Shown here: piece by piece, positions 14,889 to 24,241 of the stretch
Position numbering within the stretch: the first letter of the stretch is position 1
How the letters are laid out: the number at the start of each line of letters is the position of its first letter
Source of the DNA: Chara braunii
Lineage: Eukaryota; Streptophyta; Charophyceae; Charales; Characeae
Assembly: GCA_003427395.1 (NCBI GenBank)
Contig: BFEA01000097.1
Span: 2,743,312-2,768,563, forward strand
Direction of reading: 5' to 3'
DNA: 25,252 nucleotides
Translations under genes and position numbers: made by a program
Notes under the pieces: generated by a model
Told to the model about the DNA's origin: nothing
The model's input: only the letters and a program-made list of their open reading frames with translations
Database searches by the model: none

Positions 14889-16614
14889 GGGAAATGGCCT
14901 TATCTCGACGAACATGGACGGAGATGTCTATGATATGCATGGGAAATATATTGACCCTAAGAGTGCAGGTGGTATGCGCAAGGAGGCGCTTCGTCGAGCC
15001 GAACTAGGTCCGCCACCACCGGCCATGTTCCGACTCTGGCAAGAGGAAGATGTCAGGTCAACGATAAAAGTGGAGGAACTGACCAATAGTGAGTCCGAAG
15101 AGGGCATCAGGAGGGAAGAGTCAGTCGTGATAGAAGAGGAGGAGGAAGAAGAATCGTATTGCCAAGGAAGGGTCATAGATACCATGGAGCGAATGGAAGA
15201 CCTCGTGGAGAAGATGCAGAGGTTGAATTTGAAAATGAGGTCCATTTGCGACGAGGTGGCGAAGCCGATGGTTTACTTACTAGGCTCAGAGACAGGGCCA
15301 TCGAGTGTCAAACCGGCTTGTCAGACCTTGGGGTCAATCCCGCGATCTGGCATTACATTCCGACCTCCTCGAGGGCAACCCACATTCCCGCAAGCAGTAT
15401 GCACGAGGCGTAAGAAGGAAGATACCAGTAGCAATCAGGAACCTCCGAGCGAAAGTCAGCCACGAGAGAAGGAGCCTGTTATCGACGTAGGGGGCGAAGG
15501 CAAGGAGGATGAGGAAGATGAGCGGCTAAGGAAAGAAGAGGAGGAGCAAGCCGCCCAGCGCGCGAAGAAGAGAAACACGGAAGAGAGGCCAGAGAAAGCA
15601 GCAAAAGGAGAAAGCTCGCGGAAACAGAAGTACGCGATACCATTAGAAGATGGCCTAGACATTGAAGCCTTGGTCGATAGGCTTCTAGAGGGTCATAACG
15701 ACCTGCTTAATTTGAAGGATATCCTCGCCTCAGCGCCTAAGCTTAGGGAAGGATTCAAAACGCGACTCTCTCGTCGAAGGGTGGCGAGCGTACGACTAGG
15801 AAATCTCATCGCTGCCGAGGCTCATTGGGCGGTTCCTGGGACGAAAATGGATTGGAAATCGGTCGGGACTGGGAGTGTGAACCTGAGTATAAAGGGTAAG
15901 CCGTGTAGCGGAATGCTGGATACAGGAGCGGAGATGAATATCATTAAGGAATCTGGCGCACTCCGCTTGGGGATGGACATCGATCGAATGGACTCAGGAT
16001 TCCTCTATGGCGCAAGTGGGAAGACTCCTTTTACTGGGACGACATCGAATGTGGTGATTGAAATCGGGAAAGTGAAGGTGCGGTTCTGCTTCTTCGTTAT
16101 GCCCAATTCAGACCATCCTCTCCTGCTGGGAAGGTCATTCCTTTGCCGCATTGAATCGATGATACTCAACAAGCATGACGACACAATGTACGTCATCTTA
16201 AGTGATCCTGTCTGCGGCAACTACGAGATCATCACCTGTCACAATACATGACCTCGTAGCTTGAGGAATAGGCCGAACCCAGGTTCCTATACCTTTGAGG
16301 AATCTGGAGAGGAGAGAAGGAGATTAATGGGTGAAGACGAAGAGGAATGTGAGCCTACTGGCGAGATGTGTTTAAGCCTAACCAGCATCAACGATGCTAT
16401 GGAGATAGTGTCGTCATATGGGATGGCGGATCCCATTGCCGTAGAGGCTTTGAGAGAGAGAATAGTGGAAGATTCCGACGAGGGAGAAGTGAAACTCGTA
16501 TATCGATTACCGGCAAGGACAAGTGAGCCAGGGGTACCTCAGAGTCGTGCTGCAAGCCAGCCTTTTTTATGGGTGGGCTTAAGCAGGGCTCCAAAAGGAG
16601 GTACAAACGCGTGA
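14818..16614 (+). pseudogene. pro: Element A zinc-knuckle remnant, acidic linker and retropepsin
   Basis: Frame 1 first shows a CCHC knuckle with its first Cys lost: Arg (14827), then C (14836), H (14851) and C (14866) at the spacing X2-C-X4-H-X4-C. A long Glu/Lys-rich linker follows (about 14880-15700, about 270 residues), including EEEEEESYCQG and a coiled-coil-like segment. The aspartic protease, which matures Gag-Pol, begins around 15800. Its catalytic triplet is in GMLDTGAEMN (Asp codon 15919-15921) and the second hallmark LLLGRSFL is at about 16119-16143. Both look intact. TGA at 16249 interrupts the frame, which then continues 120 codons to 16614 and passes the TTTTTTA heptamer at 16563. 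The linker is much longer than in typical gypsy elements. Confidence 0.8.
16563..16569 (+). other. Candidate -1 frameshift heptamer T TTT TTA between protease and RT frames
   Basis: In the protease frame the codons are ccT TTT TTA, which is the X XXY YYZ phase needed for -1 ribosomal slippage and the same heptamer as the HIV-1 gag-pol site. A one-base slip moves reading exactly into the RT frame, which opens at 16569. No strong stem-loop is visible 5-9 bases downstream, only weak gctt/aagc (16577-16584) and ctcc/ggag (16589-16600). A simple loss of one T from a run of seven would look the same. Confidence 0.4.
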
Positions 16615-18238
16615 CTGAGAAGAGTCATCTCGTTCCTGTCCTCATAACTGCGGAAGAAGAGTTCTACTATGAGCAGAAACGTGAATTGATACGGCAAATG
16701 AAGGAGGATGCAGAACATGGGTCGTGCCGTATCAATGAGAGGACCGAGGTAGACCTGATAATAGGAGAGTCAGGATTCCTCACTCCACAAGAGAAGGCCC
16801 TTATGGTAGAGGTAATGAAGGAGCGGCATCGCGCATATGCATTTGACGATGATGAGCGCGGGTGCCTTGATGTGGATAAAGTTCCGATGATTCTGATCTA
16901 CACTGTGCCTCATGTACCATGGAATTTGCGAGGGTCACGCTATCCTAATCCGGCAGAGGAACGGAGAGTAGTCGACTACTTGGATGACAAGATTCATTCT
17001 CATGTAGCCGACTATGCAGTGGGCCTTACGCATCACCATGGTTTTGCTTTATCAAGCCGAACGGTACCCTAAGGTGGGTGCAGGACCTTCAGCGCCTGAA
17101 TGCGGTAACGATACGAGATGTGGGCGGTTTGCCGAACGCAGATGCGCTGTCAGAATCTTGTGCTGGCAGGCCTATCATTTCCTTGATAGACCTATACTCG
17201 GGGTACGATCAGTTTCCGGTGTATCCACCTGATATACCTATGACTGCGATGCATACACCAAGAGGACTAATCCATATCAACGTGGCGCCACAAGGGTGGA
17301 CGAATGCTGTGGCGATGGTGCAGAGGCATATGGTTCGCGTTATGCAAACGGTTAGTCCACATCTTACGCAACCATACATTGATGATTTGGCCGTGAAAGG
17401 GCGGAAGAAGAATGATGAGACGGAAGTTATGCCTGGGGTAAGGAAATTTGTCTGGGATCATATACAAGATATTGCTTGGATTCTTGACATTCTATGGGAT
17501 TACAACCTTACCGCGAGCGGACTGAAGTCGAAACACTGTATGCGGGAGGCGACCATATTAGGCTTCGTATGTAACGAGAGCGGTCGCCGCCCTGATATCA
17601 AGAAAACTAACAAGATACTCGAATGGCCGGTGCAATTCGAATCTGTTAGTGAAATTCGTAGCTTCCTGGGGACATGTGGCTTTTGGCGAGTTTTCATCAA
17701 GAACTTCGCTGAGAAGACAGAGCAGTTGAGGAAGCTTGTCAAGAAGGATCAAGAATGAGAATGGGATGAGAAGCAGGAAGGAGTTGTAAGTAGTTTGAAA
17801 AGGGAGTTCAGAGAAGGTGGTCTGGTGTTGGGAGTTCCTGACTTTGAAGCAACGCCAAAATATCCTTTCATCGTAGAGACTGATGCAGGGCCTACAGCTC
17901 TGGGGGGCATTCTGATCCAAGCCGATGTAAATGGCGAGGAGAGGCCTTTGAGGTTCGAGAGTCGAACCTTGAATGGCACTGAGAGAAACTACTCACAGTT
18001 CAAGCGGGAGACACTTGCAGTTCTCCACTGTCTAAGGGTGTTCCGCAACTACCTTTTCGGAAGGAGGTTTGTACTGAGGGTGGATCCGACCGCATTGGCC
18101 GGCTCTTTGAAGAACTATGCACCATCAGACCCAACCATTGCCAGGTGACTCACGTATGTATGGATGTTTGACTTTGAGCTGGAACGCATACCTGGGAATA
18201 AGAATCGGGCTGACGGGCTTAGTCGGATCAATTGGGAT
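16569..18238 (+). pseudogene. pol: Element A reverse transcriptase and RNase H
   Basis: RT copies the element RNA to DNA and RNase H removes the RNA. The N-terminal part (16569 to about 17021) is in frame 0 and includes RGSRYPNPAEERRVVDYLDD. A 1-base loss in a G run near 17021 moves the rest to frame 2. RT motifs follow: FCFIKPNG, then IDLYSGYDQFP, HTPRG, VAPQGWTNA and YIDD (17375-17386) with both catalytic Asp present. The connection region has FLGTCGFWRVF. RNase H shows TDAG (Asp at 17882), the Glu in FKRETLAVLH and DFELERIPGNKNRADGLSR. TGA codons at 17756 and 18146 stand where Trp is usual (before EWDEKQ, and before LTYVWMF). VAPQGWTNA in place of the common MPFGL.NAP marks a divergent Ty3/gypsy-like lineage. 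Confidence 0.9.
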
Positions 18239-18891
18239 AAGTCTGGCGAAGGAGCTAATGAGGATATACCTCCGGTAGATGCATTCCTCGATGAAGAGGA
18301 AGATGTGAAGCTCCACATCAATGCGCATGCCGTAGGGGTCAGTGGAGTCATTGTGCAAGGGCAGTCTGCTTTTCTTGCTCCTGCCGGGTACGTAAAGCGA
18401 GCAGATATAGTCCTCAAGGACTTCGTGGAGGAGGATCCTTGGGGAGGGAAGGAGGTTGAGTGGATGGCAAAGCTTGCATTGACTGAGACTTTCCAGTTAG
18501 AAGAAGATCCATTGGTCATTGAGAGTGGAGCCTACTCACTCGACACGCAAGCGAAGTATGTGGCGGATGTCAGTTTCCTTGTCAACTCAATTGTCCAAGT
18601 GCACGAAGATGGAGAAGGGAGTCGAGACCCTGTGAGAGATATGGAAGAGGACGAGTTCGAGGAAGGAAAGATAACGGAGGCTTTTCGCGCAGATGAGTAC
18701 GAAGGCGTATACCGTGAATTAGGTTTGCTTCTCTCATGTGAGATGAGGTAGAGAGAGGCAACTAAGAAGGTACTCGAGATGCGACCTCGCTTTTTAGTCC
18801 GGGATGGACACCTTTCATCATAAACGAGGTTGGCAACCCGAGGAGGGTGATCTGCGGCCGAAATCGTCAGATAGACGTTATACTTCATAGT
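18239..18891 (+). pseudogene. Element A RNase H-integrase linker and truncated integrase start
   Basis: Frame 2 continues with an acidic linker (EEEDVKLHINAHAVGV, EDEFEEGKITEAFRADEYEG) to TAG at 18749. It then reads EMRPRFLVRDGH, the kind of sequence that leads into the integrase H2C2 zinc-binding domain of gypsy elements. A 1-base change near 18815 brings a TAA at 18821. In the shifted frame RRVICGRNRQIDV follows, up to 18891. Sequence on the plus strand then ceases to resemble integrase and becomes element B on the other strand. The zinc-binding His/Cys residues, the integrase DDE core and the 3' LTR are all missing. Confidence 0.75.
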
Positions 18892-19987
18892 GTGTCAAAG
18901 CATACTTCAATTTCTTCAAGGTTGCTTCACACTCTTCGGTCCACTCCCAAGGGGTGTCCAGGCGTGTGAGGTCAGTCAACGGGGAGGCTATAGTGCTGTA
19001 ACTCTTTACAAACGGTTTGTGGTAGCCTGTCATCCCCAAGAATGACCTCACCTTAGTCATAGACTGAGGTCTGGGTCAGTCACGTATGCTGGCCACCTTG
19101 GCATTATTCGGCCTCAAACCGTCCGCGAAAATTTCATGACCTAGATACAAGATCTTGGTTCGACCAAATTTGCATTTCTCCAAGTTAACCTTGTACTGGT
19201 GCTGTCTTAGGAGACCTAACACTATTTTCACGTGCTCAACGTGCTCCTCTATAGTATTACTAAAGATAAGAATATTGTCGAGGTACACGACGATAAACTT
19301 GTCTAAGTACTCATGAAAGATCCGGTTCATTGCGTGCTGGAATGTTCTAGGACCATTGCATAGACCAAAAGGCATCAGTACAAACTCGTACAGACCGTAC
19401 CTGGTCTGAAATGAGGTTTTGTGTTGGTTCTCAGGTCTAATGGGAATTTGATGGTATCCGAACTTCAGATCTATCTTTGTGAAAAGTCGACATCCCTGCA
19501 CTCTATCCAAGAGGTCGTTGATGTGGGGTAGGGGCTCCGCGTTTTTAATGGTAATGGCATTGAGGCCCCTATAGTCAATGCACATCCTTAAGGTACCCCC
19601 CTTCTTAGGAACAACTAAGACCGGTGCAACATAAGGGGAGGTACTAGGCGGAATCCATCCCTTCTCTGTGAGTTCTTTGAGCTGGCGGCGGAGCTCATCT
19701 AACTTCGCAAGAGACATCCTATAGATTCCTCCTCTAGGTACTTTGCTACCGGGGACGACTTCTATCGCATGGACAACCTCCCTTTCTACCACACCACTGG
19801 GCTCCTAAAAAAGGTCTGGGTATTGAGCAACGATTGCTTCTATCTCTAGGGGTGATTTTACAGCCTCCCCTTTCTCAGAGACAAAGACTAGGTACATGCC
19901 CTCCTCGTGATTCTGTTTATAATAGTTATAGAAAGAAGATGCACACATGCAGCCATAGTTCTCCACTGGTCTACTAGCTTTAAACTT
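18878..19987 (-). pseudogene. pol: Element B reverse transcriptase (Ty3/gypsy), catalytic Asp changed to Asn
   Basis: Reads right to left in one continuous frame, with TAG at 19805-19807 and TGA at 19076-19078. After a pro-RT spacer comes EREVVHAIEVVPGSKVPRGG, then the RT palm: PVLVVPKKGGTLRMCIDYRGLN, DLKFGYHQIPI, MPFGLCNGPRTFQ and VYLDNILIFS, typical of plant chromovirus- or Reina/CRM-like gypsy RT. The active-site motif normally reads YxDD. Here the second Asp is Asn (codon at 19276-19274, a G-to-A change), which should abolish polymerase activity. YLGHEI and KVRSFLGMTGYHKPFV follow. The frame ends at 18878 just after ALTHYEV, before RNase H, at the junction with element A. The RT is clearly not closely related to that of element A. 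Confidence 0.93.
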
Positions 19988-20332
19988 CTACAGTCTAACG
20001 GTTCTTCCATTAGGCAACTTGTGAATCATCACCTTCCTATCCCAGTCGAATTGAGGTTGAGCAACCTTGAGGTAGTACATGCCTAGCAACATATCGAAAG
20101 GCAGCTCGTCGCTAACAAGGTACGAGATTTTATGTCTCAGCTCTCCTCCCCCATAGGAGAAAGTGCGGACTACATCCTTGACATAGTCTTTGACAACCAT
20201 ACGGTGCTTGTTGGCTAACGTGGATGCTACAGATTTGTTCAGCCACTGCACTTGGTTCCCTAAGCGCAACCTATCCACACAAGCACGACTGATGAAATTT
20301 TGTGTAGAGCCTATGTCTGCGAAGGCACCCAC
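19988..20332 (-). pseudogene. pro: Element B retropepsin-like protease
   Basis: A 114-codon stretch ends at TAG 19988-19990. The catalytic site reads FADIGSTQNFIS: the Asp is present, but the usual Thr/Ser of D-T/S-G is Ile, a change expected to harm activity. The flap and second-half hallmark is FDMLLGMYYLKVAQPQFDW, matching the family's ..LGMDWL.. region with Tyr in place of Asp/Trp. The frame is the same as the RT downstream, so the two were once one polyprotein. The apparent start is a GTG (20332) and is only the point where a frameshift brings this frame open. Confidence 0.85.
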
Positions 20333-20656
20333 ATTGCAGCCATGAAATGTTCACCCCTAGGACCTTTGTTGATCATCGCCCAAGAGACTCTGAGGTCCCT
20401 CCCTAACCACTCAGTTTATAACTCCTCTAAGGACCTAGACACATCTCTCGAACAGAGCATCTGTGGGTTTAAATGTGTCTGCGGGGTGATAACTAGGTCA
20501 ATAGCCTTGGCCAACGCCTAAAGCGATGAAGGCAACATTACCACTTCAGCACGAGTAAGAGCGGCTAACACTCCTACTGGCCCGAGGTGTTTCCCTGTAA
20601 AGTGCTCTTAGAAGCCCCACCAGAGTTTGAAGATAGGCCTATCACCGTAGCGGAGG
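20333..20656 (-). pseudogene. Element B gag-protease spacer with frameshifts and stops
   Basis: No single frame is open, but pieces in different minus-strand frames read as one protein: KKITTKVASATVIG, then VLAALTRAEVVMLP, ALAKAIDLVITPQTHLNPQM and RDLRVSWAMINKGPRGEHFM. At least two 1-2 base indels and three stops separate them. It links the capsid part of gag to the protease. No zinc knuckle is visible. Confidence 0.6.
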
Positions 20657-21310
20657 CTACCTTCGTTGTGATTTTCTTACCTCGGCCCATGCAGGTGTTC
20701 CTTGGTCGCCTTGACCCTTGGACCGACCTACCTTCTGCTTCCCGGTCCCCCTAGCCTTTTCTTTGATCGGTGCTACGACTCCCCCGTCCGAAGTCTCACT
20801 AGCCCCATCCTGCTCTATGTCTTCCCCATGGTCAGGGAAGTCGTCAATCTCAGTTCCCTGACCATCGTGGTCGACAAACATGAGATTGCCCTTCGTCCTC
20901 CAATCCTGGGGAAGCTTCTTCTTCCTACCATCTGCAAGTCCCTAATGAGTGGTCCCAAGTTTAGCCTCTATATCTAAGGCTTTCTTGTTGAAGTCAACGA
21001 CGTTATGCACATTGATGGAGGCCTCGTCCACCAACTTATTCTTTACGTTTGTAGGCAGACATCTCAAATAAGTTGTGAGGAATACCTGAGGGTCATATCG
21101 CACTCCAGGCACCACGACCAAATGTTCTACGGCGTCTGTGACTTCACGCACTGTCCGGTACCGTTTGGAACTGAGACTGAACAGTGCATCAGTGGCCTTC
21201 TGAGCCCCTTGAGGGTCATGCCACCTATTGTACTCAGTCCATACAAAGTCTCCCAATGTCTGGATCTGGGCCCAGGCATCGAAATTCTGACCATAGCCCT
21301 GTTGTTGCAC
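20657..21310 (-). pseudogene. gag: Element B gag, capsid-like part
   Basis: In one frame (TAG near 20951 interrupts), the segment reads GYGQNFDAWAQIQTLGDFVW, TEYNRWHDPQGAQKATDALF, SLSSKRYRTVREVTDAVEHL and then LRCLPTNVKNKLVDEASINV. This is the helical pattern of Ty3/gypsy capsid domains. After the stop comes a charged Gly/Asp/Lys tail (DHGEDIEQDGASETSDGG, KARGTGKQKVGRSKGQGDQG), likely RNA-binding. The frame is shared with protease and RT. The left end runs into the frameshifted spacer and the right end has lost its frame near 21315. Confidence 0.8.
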
Positions 21311-22402
21311 TAGACTATAACTTTCTGCTCTGGTCTTGTGAGCTTGTGCCTCGCATAGGTAGGCAAAGTCCTCACTCAGGTGTCCAGGTCCTCTTCCTTC
21401 TTCTTGTCACTAGAGAAGGGTTTAGGACTCGGCAAGGGAATCTTGGGCATCCACTGCATGGGTTGGATTGGCCCCGGTGATTGTTGCAGTGGCTGCATAG
21501 CTACTGAGACAGGTTGCTGCATGCTAACCTAGGCTTGTCCTGACGATGGAACTGTAGCTGTCACCGCCATTGATGGTACGGGAGAAGTGCTAAGAACCGG
21601 ACCACTAACTGTTGCTAAACCACCTGAAAGAGGCATGCCAAACATAGGGGGAAAAGAGGGCCCTACCGGCGACGACGTCACTGAAGGACCCGCGACCGAA
21701 GGGGGAGCTACAAAATACGGAGGCTGCCTCATCATAGGACAAGGAGCCTATAAATCTGCCAGAATTCGCTTCTGGCCGGCCACTAGTTCAAGCAGCACCT
21801 CTTGTTGAACAACCTGCGTTTCCGCCACGCAAAGAAGTGAGCGACACAGCGACTGGATCGCAGGATCCAGTAATGACTCATCTAGTGCTTCTAGTCGTCC
21901 TAACTCCTGCCTCCGAGTTCCTAGTCTAGCTTTTCTTATTATCGCCCTTTCTCTTCTCTTTGCTGCTTCCCTCAACTACTGATGTAACTCATCGTGAAAA
22001 GCTTCTGCTTGGAGTATCTCATAATCTTATGGCGTGAGAGGAGACTGTTGGCTGACTTGCGTACCAACAGACTGACTAACGGTATCCTGAGAGACACTTT
22101 GACTAACACATGACGAAGAGGCCTGGGACAAGGCCTGTGACACAGTAGAGGCGGTGCCATTGCAGCCTCAACGCTGGCTGCTGCTGCCCTAGCCCTCCGC
22201 AATGTCGTCCTTTTTCTGGCTTCCCTCCGCAGCCTCCTTTACTCTCCTTGGCCTAACTCCAAGAAGGTAATCGGTCGACTGACCTCCTTTACTCTCCTTG
22301 GCCTAACTCCAAGAAGGTAATCGGTCGAGTGAGTGCAGTTTTCCGAGTCACTCTAAGATTCCTCACTAATCGTTCCTCCTCACCGCTTTCTTCTTCACTC
22401 AT
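21311..22402 (-). pseudogene. gag: Element B gag, N-terminal part
   Basis: An ATG at 22402 starts MSEEESGEEERLVRNLRVTR, which I take as the gag start. A 50-bp tandem duplication (22233-22332) then throws it out of frame. Beyond it come RRARAAAASVEAAMA, a Ser/Gln-rich stretch (SQSVSQDTVSQSVGTQVSQQ), a basic and helical segment (REAAKRRERAIIRKARLGTR, VVQQEVLLELVAGQKRILADL), then a Pro/Ser/Gly/Met-rich region (PPYFVAPPSVAGPSVTSSPV, PPMFGMPLSGGLAT). It finally reads KIPLPSPKPFSSDKKKEEDL and PTYARHKLTRPEQ. Stops and a last frame jump near 21318 separate this from the capsid part. No function beyond gag is inferred. Confidence 0.7.
22233..22332. repeat. 50-bp near-perfect tandem duplication inside element B gag
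   Basis: cctcctttactctccttggc at 22233 recurs at 22283, and the two 50-bp units differ at one base (gactga versus gagtga). Fifty is not a multiple of three, so the duplication shifts the gag frame. Without it the 22402 start frame would continue into the next gag segment. The near identity implies the duplication is recent relative to the other damage. Confidence 0.95.
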
Positions 22403-22670
22403 GAGCTACAGTGGTGTGTGATCTAAACTAGAATCCACACTGAATCCTACCTCAGCATGACACCCAACCGAGTAATAATAAACAATATATATTTTTTTAT
22501 TTTTTTTTCCATCGAATCTGTCTTTTTTTTTCGGGGCCCAGTGCCCAAGGCAAAATACAAGATGTGAAGGAAAAGGTCTAGATTCAGGGGTCGCAAGGTC
22601 TCCAATCCTTCTCTGTGAGGTGGAGTCCCTCCCCTGTAGCCAAAAGCAGTAAGTCAACAGAAAACAAAAG
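22403..22670. other. A/T-rich stretch upstream of element B gag
   Basis: T runs at about 22491-22508 and 22522-22530, preceded by aataataaacaatatat. No gene. If the PBS at 24227 belongs to element B, this is part of its leader. Confidence 0.5.
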
Positions 22671-22895
22671 GCCACAACAGATAACAAAAAGGCTACATGT
22701 AATCTAGGAAACTAATTCCAAGAAAGGTAGAACAGAAAACAAGTCAGCTACTTGTAGTCAAAGAAACTAAATCCAAAAGAAGCTAAGGCCATAACAGAAA
22801 AAAAAAGGCTACATGTAATCTGAGACAATAAGTCCTAGAAAGGTAGAACTGAAAAGCAAGACAGCTACTTATAATCAAAGAAGCTAACTGGAATC
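22671..22895. repeat. 117-bp tandem dimer with a ~58-bp sub-period
   Basis: gccacaacaga at 22671 and gccataacaga at 22788 start two similar units: aaaggctacatgtaatct, aagaaaggtagaac, gaaaa.aag.cagctact, taatcaaagaa.ctaa. Within each unit, ggctacatgtaatct and cagctacttgtagtc are related halves about 58 bp apart. A partial copy (agtcaacagaaaacaaaag) precedes the first unit. Confidence 0.8.
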
Positions 22896-24226
22896 CCTGT
22901 GAGTTGATCTCATTGTAATGTTGTCCTTAGGAAAGGTCCAAACTGGAAGTCTCCAGTGCACGTGTCAATTGTGGCCAAAGAAGGTGAAGCCGCCCAGTGT
23001 TTCTGAAACCATAACACTCCAGCTCGCAGGCTCGTTGGCTTTCCAAGCCGCTGTTTCCAATCCAAATAAATGATGTGGCGCAAGTCTTTTTTCAGTCAGA
23101 CTGGAGAAAAGTAGTCAAGTGGTCACCAGCAGCCAATGCCAGATCCTAATGGTAATTATATTTCTATTTTTACATTATTCTAAAACAGATTGCAATGCAG
23201 CTATTGTCTATCCTATCTGCAGTTGTCTGTTAGTTGTCAACAAGTCCGTACAAAAACAAAAATAAATCAGCAGTGGAGATGCATAGTGGACGATAATTTG
23301 TCTAATAAGTCCAGCTGCGAACAGTTGTCGGAATCTTCCCTCCCCTTGTATCCCTCTTGAGTAGTCTCTTATGTCGACGCCCTGAGCATTTGGTTGAGCA
23401 GCGTGTCTGGATGTGTGGCCCACCCTTGAGCCCCAAGTCTATACTAAGCCTGCCAGCCCTGCACCTTATTTATCCTCGCATGCAACGAGCCTTACTTCCG
23501 GATCTGGTTAATCAAGAGGCAGTTTAAGGACAACGCCCAAGGTCCTCAAGAATTATTTAACAGACAGGACGACGATCACAGCCAGGGTTCAACTGGAACC
23601 CGCCAGAAATATTTATAGACGGTCTGGTGAGCGTCTCTTATAGGGCTGGGATGCCCAACATGACCTCTATTGCGCAGCAAGCGGAACCAAGGACTTGCGG
23701 CAAAGCATGCATGTACTGGTCCCAGTGGGTTGGCATGGTGACCATGACCCGAGTGCTTCATCCAGGGCCCTTCAGAGGCTTCGCCTGTCTCCCACCAGCT
23801 TGCTGCCCAGGAAGAATGGTGACTCTCAAGGTTGAGCGCTGGCGACACGTCACATCGAGAGGACTCTCAGGACATAACTCACTTCCTCACGGTAAGAAGT
23901 AATGAAGAGGGTAGATAAGGAAGAGAGCAACGTACCTCAAATGCTGCTCCCAACCACAAATTTCTCACCGGCAACCTAATGTGCATTTACGATGACCGGT
24001 CCTTGCCTTGGCACAACAAACAGCGAAATGCAGTTCCACCTCGGCTGAAATGCCCGCAAGCTCTCATCATCCAGCGTACATCCCAATGTCACCTTATAGC
24101 CTTCCTGGCACGCCAACACGACCCTGGGCCGCCGCGCGTCCAACGCCTAAGCGTTATCACTTCCCCGCACCGCATGCGAAGCACCGAACAGCTATTGCAA
24201 AGAACCAGCAAGCGTAGTCCGAACCA
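22896..24226. other. Long stretch without a supportable gene
   Basis: Open frames of 70-145 codons overlap on both strands (for example 23576-23848 minus, 23627-23902 plus and 23979-24416 plus), with no recognisable domain. A Pro/Ala-rich plus frame at 24008-24217 (AYIPMSPYSLPG...) has coding-like composition but no family. A donor-like GAGGTACGT lies on the minus strand near 23936. It may be the leader of element B, an inserted sequence, or both. Confidence 0.4.
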
Positions 24227-24238
24227 GCTCCGATACCA
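24227..24238 (-). other. Primer-binding-site-like motif, initiator tRNA-Met type
   Basis: The minus strand reads TGGTATCGGAGC, 11 of 12 identical to the plant iMet PBS TGGTATCAGAGC. It starts three bases after the gca end of the 330-bp cassette (minus-strand ...ttgca att TGGTATC). In plant LTR elements the PBS follows the 5' LTR by 0-3 bases, so this suggests that the cassette is an LTR. Element B's gag lies 1.8 kb downstream on the same strand. Confidence 0.6.
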
Positions 24239-24241
24239 AAT

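Noticed and set aside
20702-21480. Plus-strand open frames of 91-102 codons
   Set aside because: They are antisense shadows of element B gag, whose capsid-like sequence reads on the minus strand.
23576-23902. 90-91-codon open frames on both strands
   Set aside because: They overlap one another and neither shows a domain or splice or start context.
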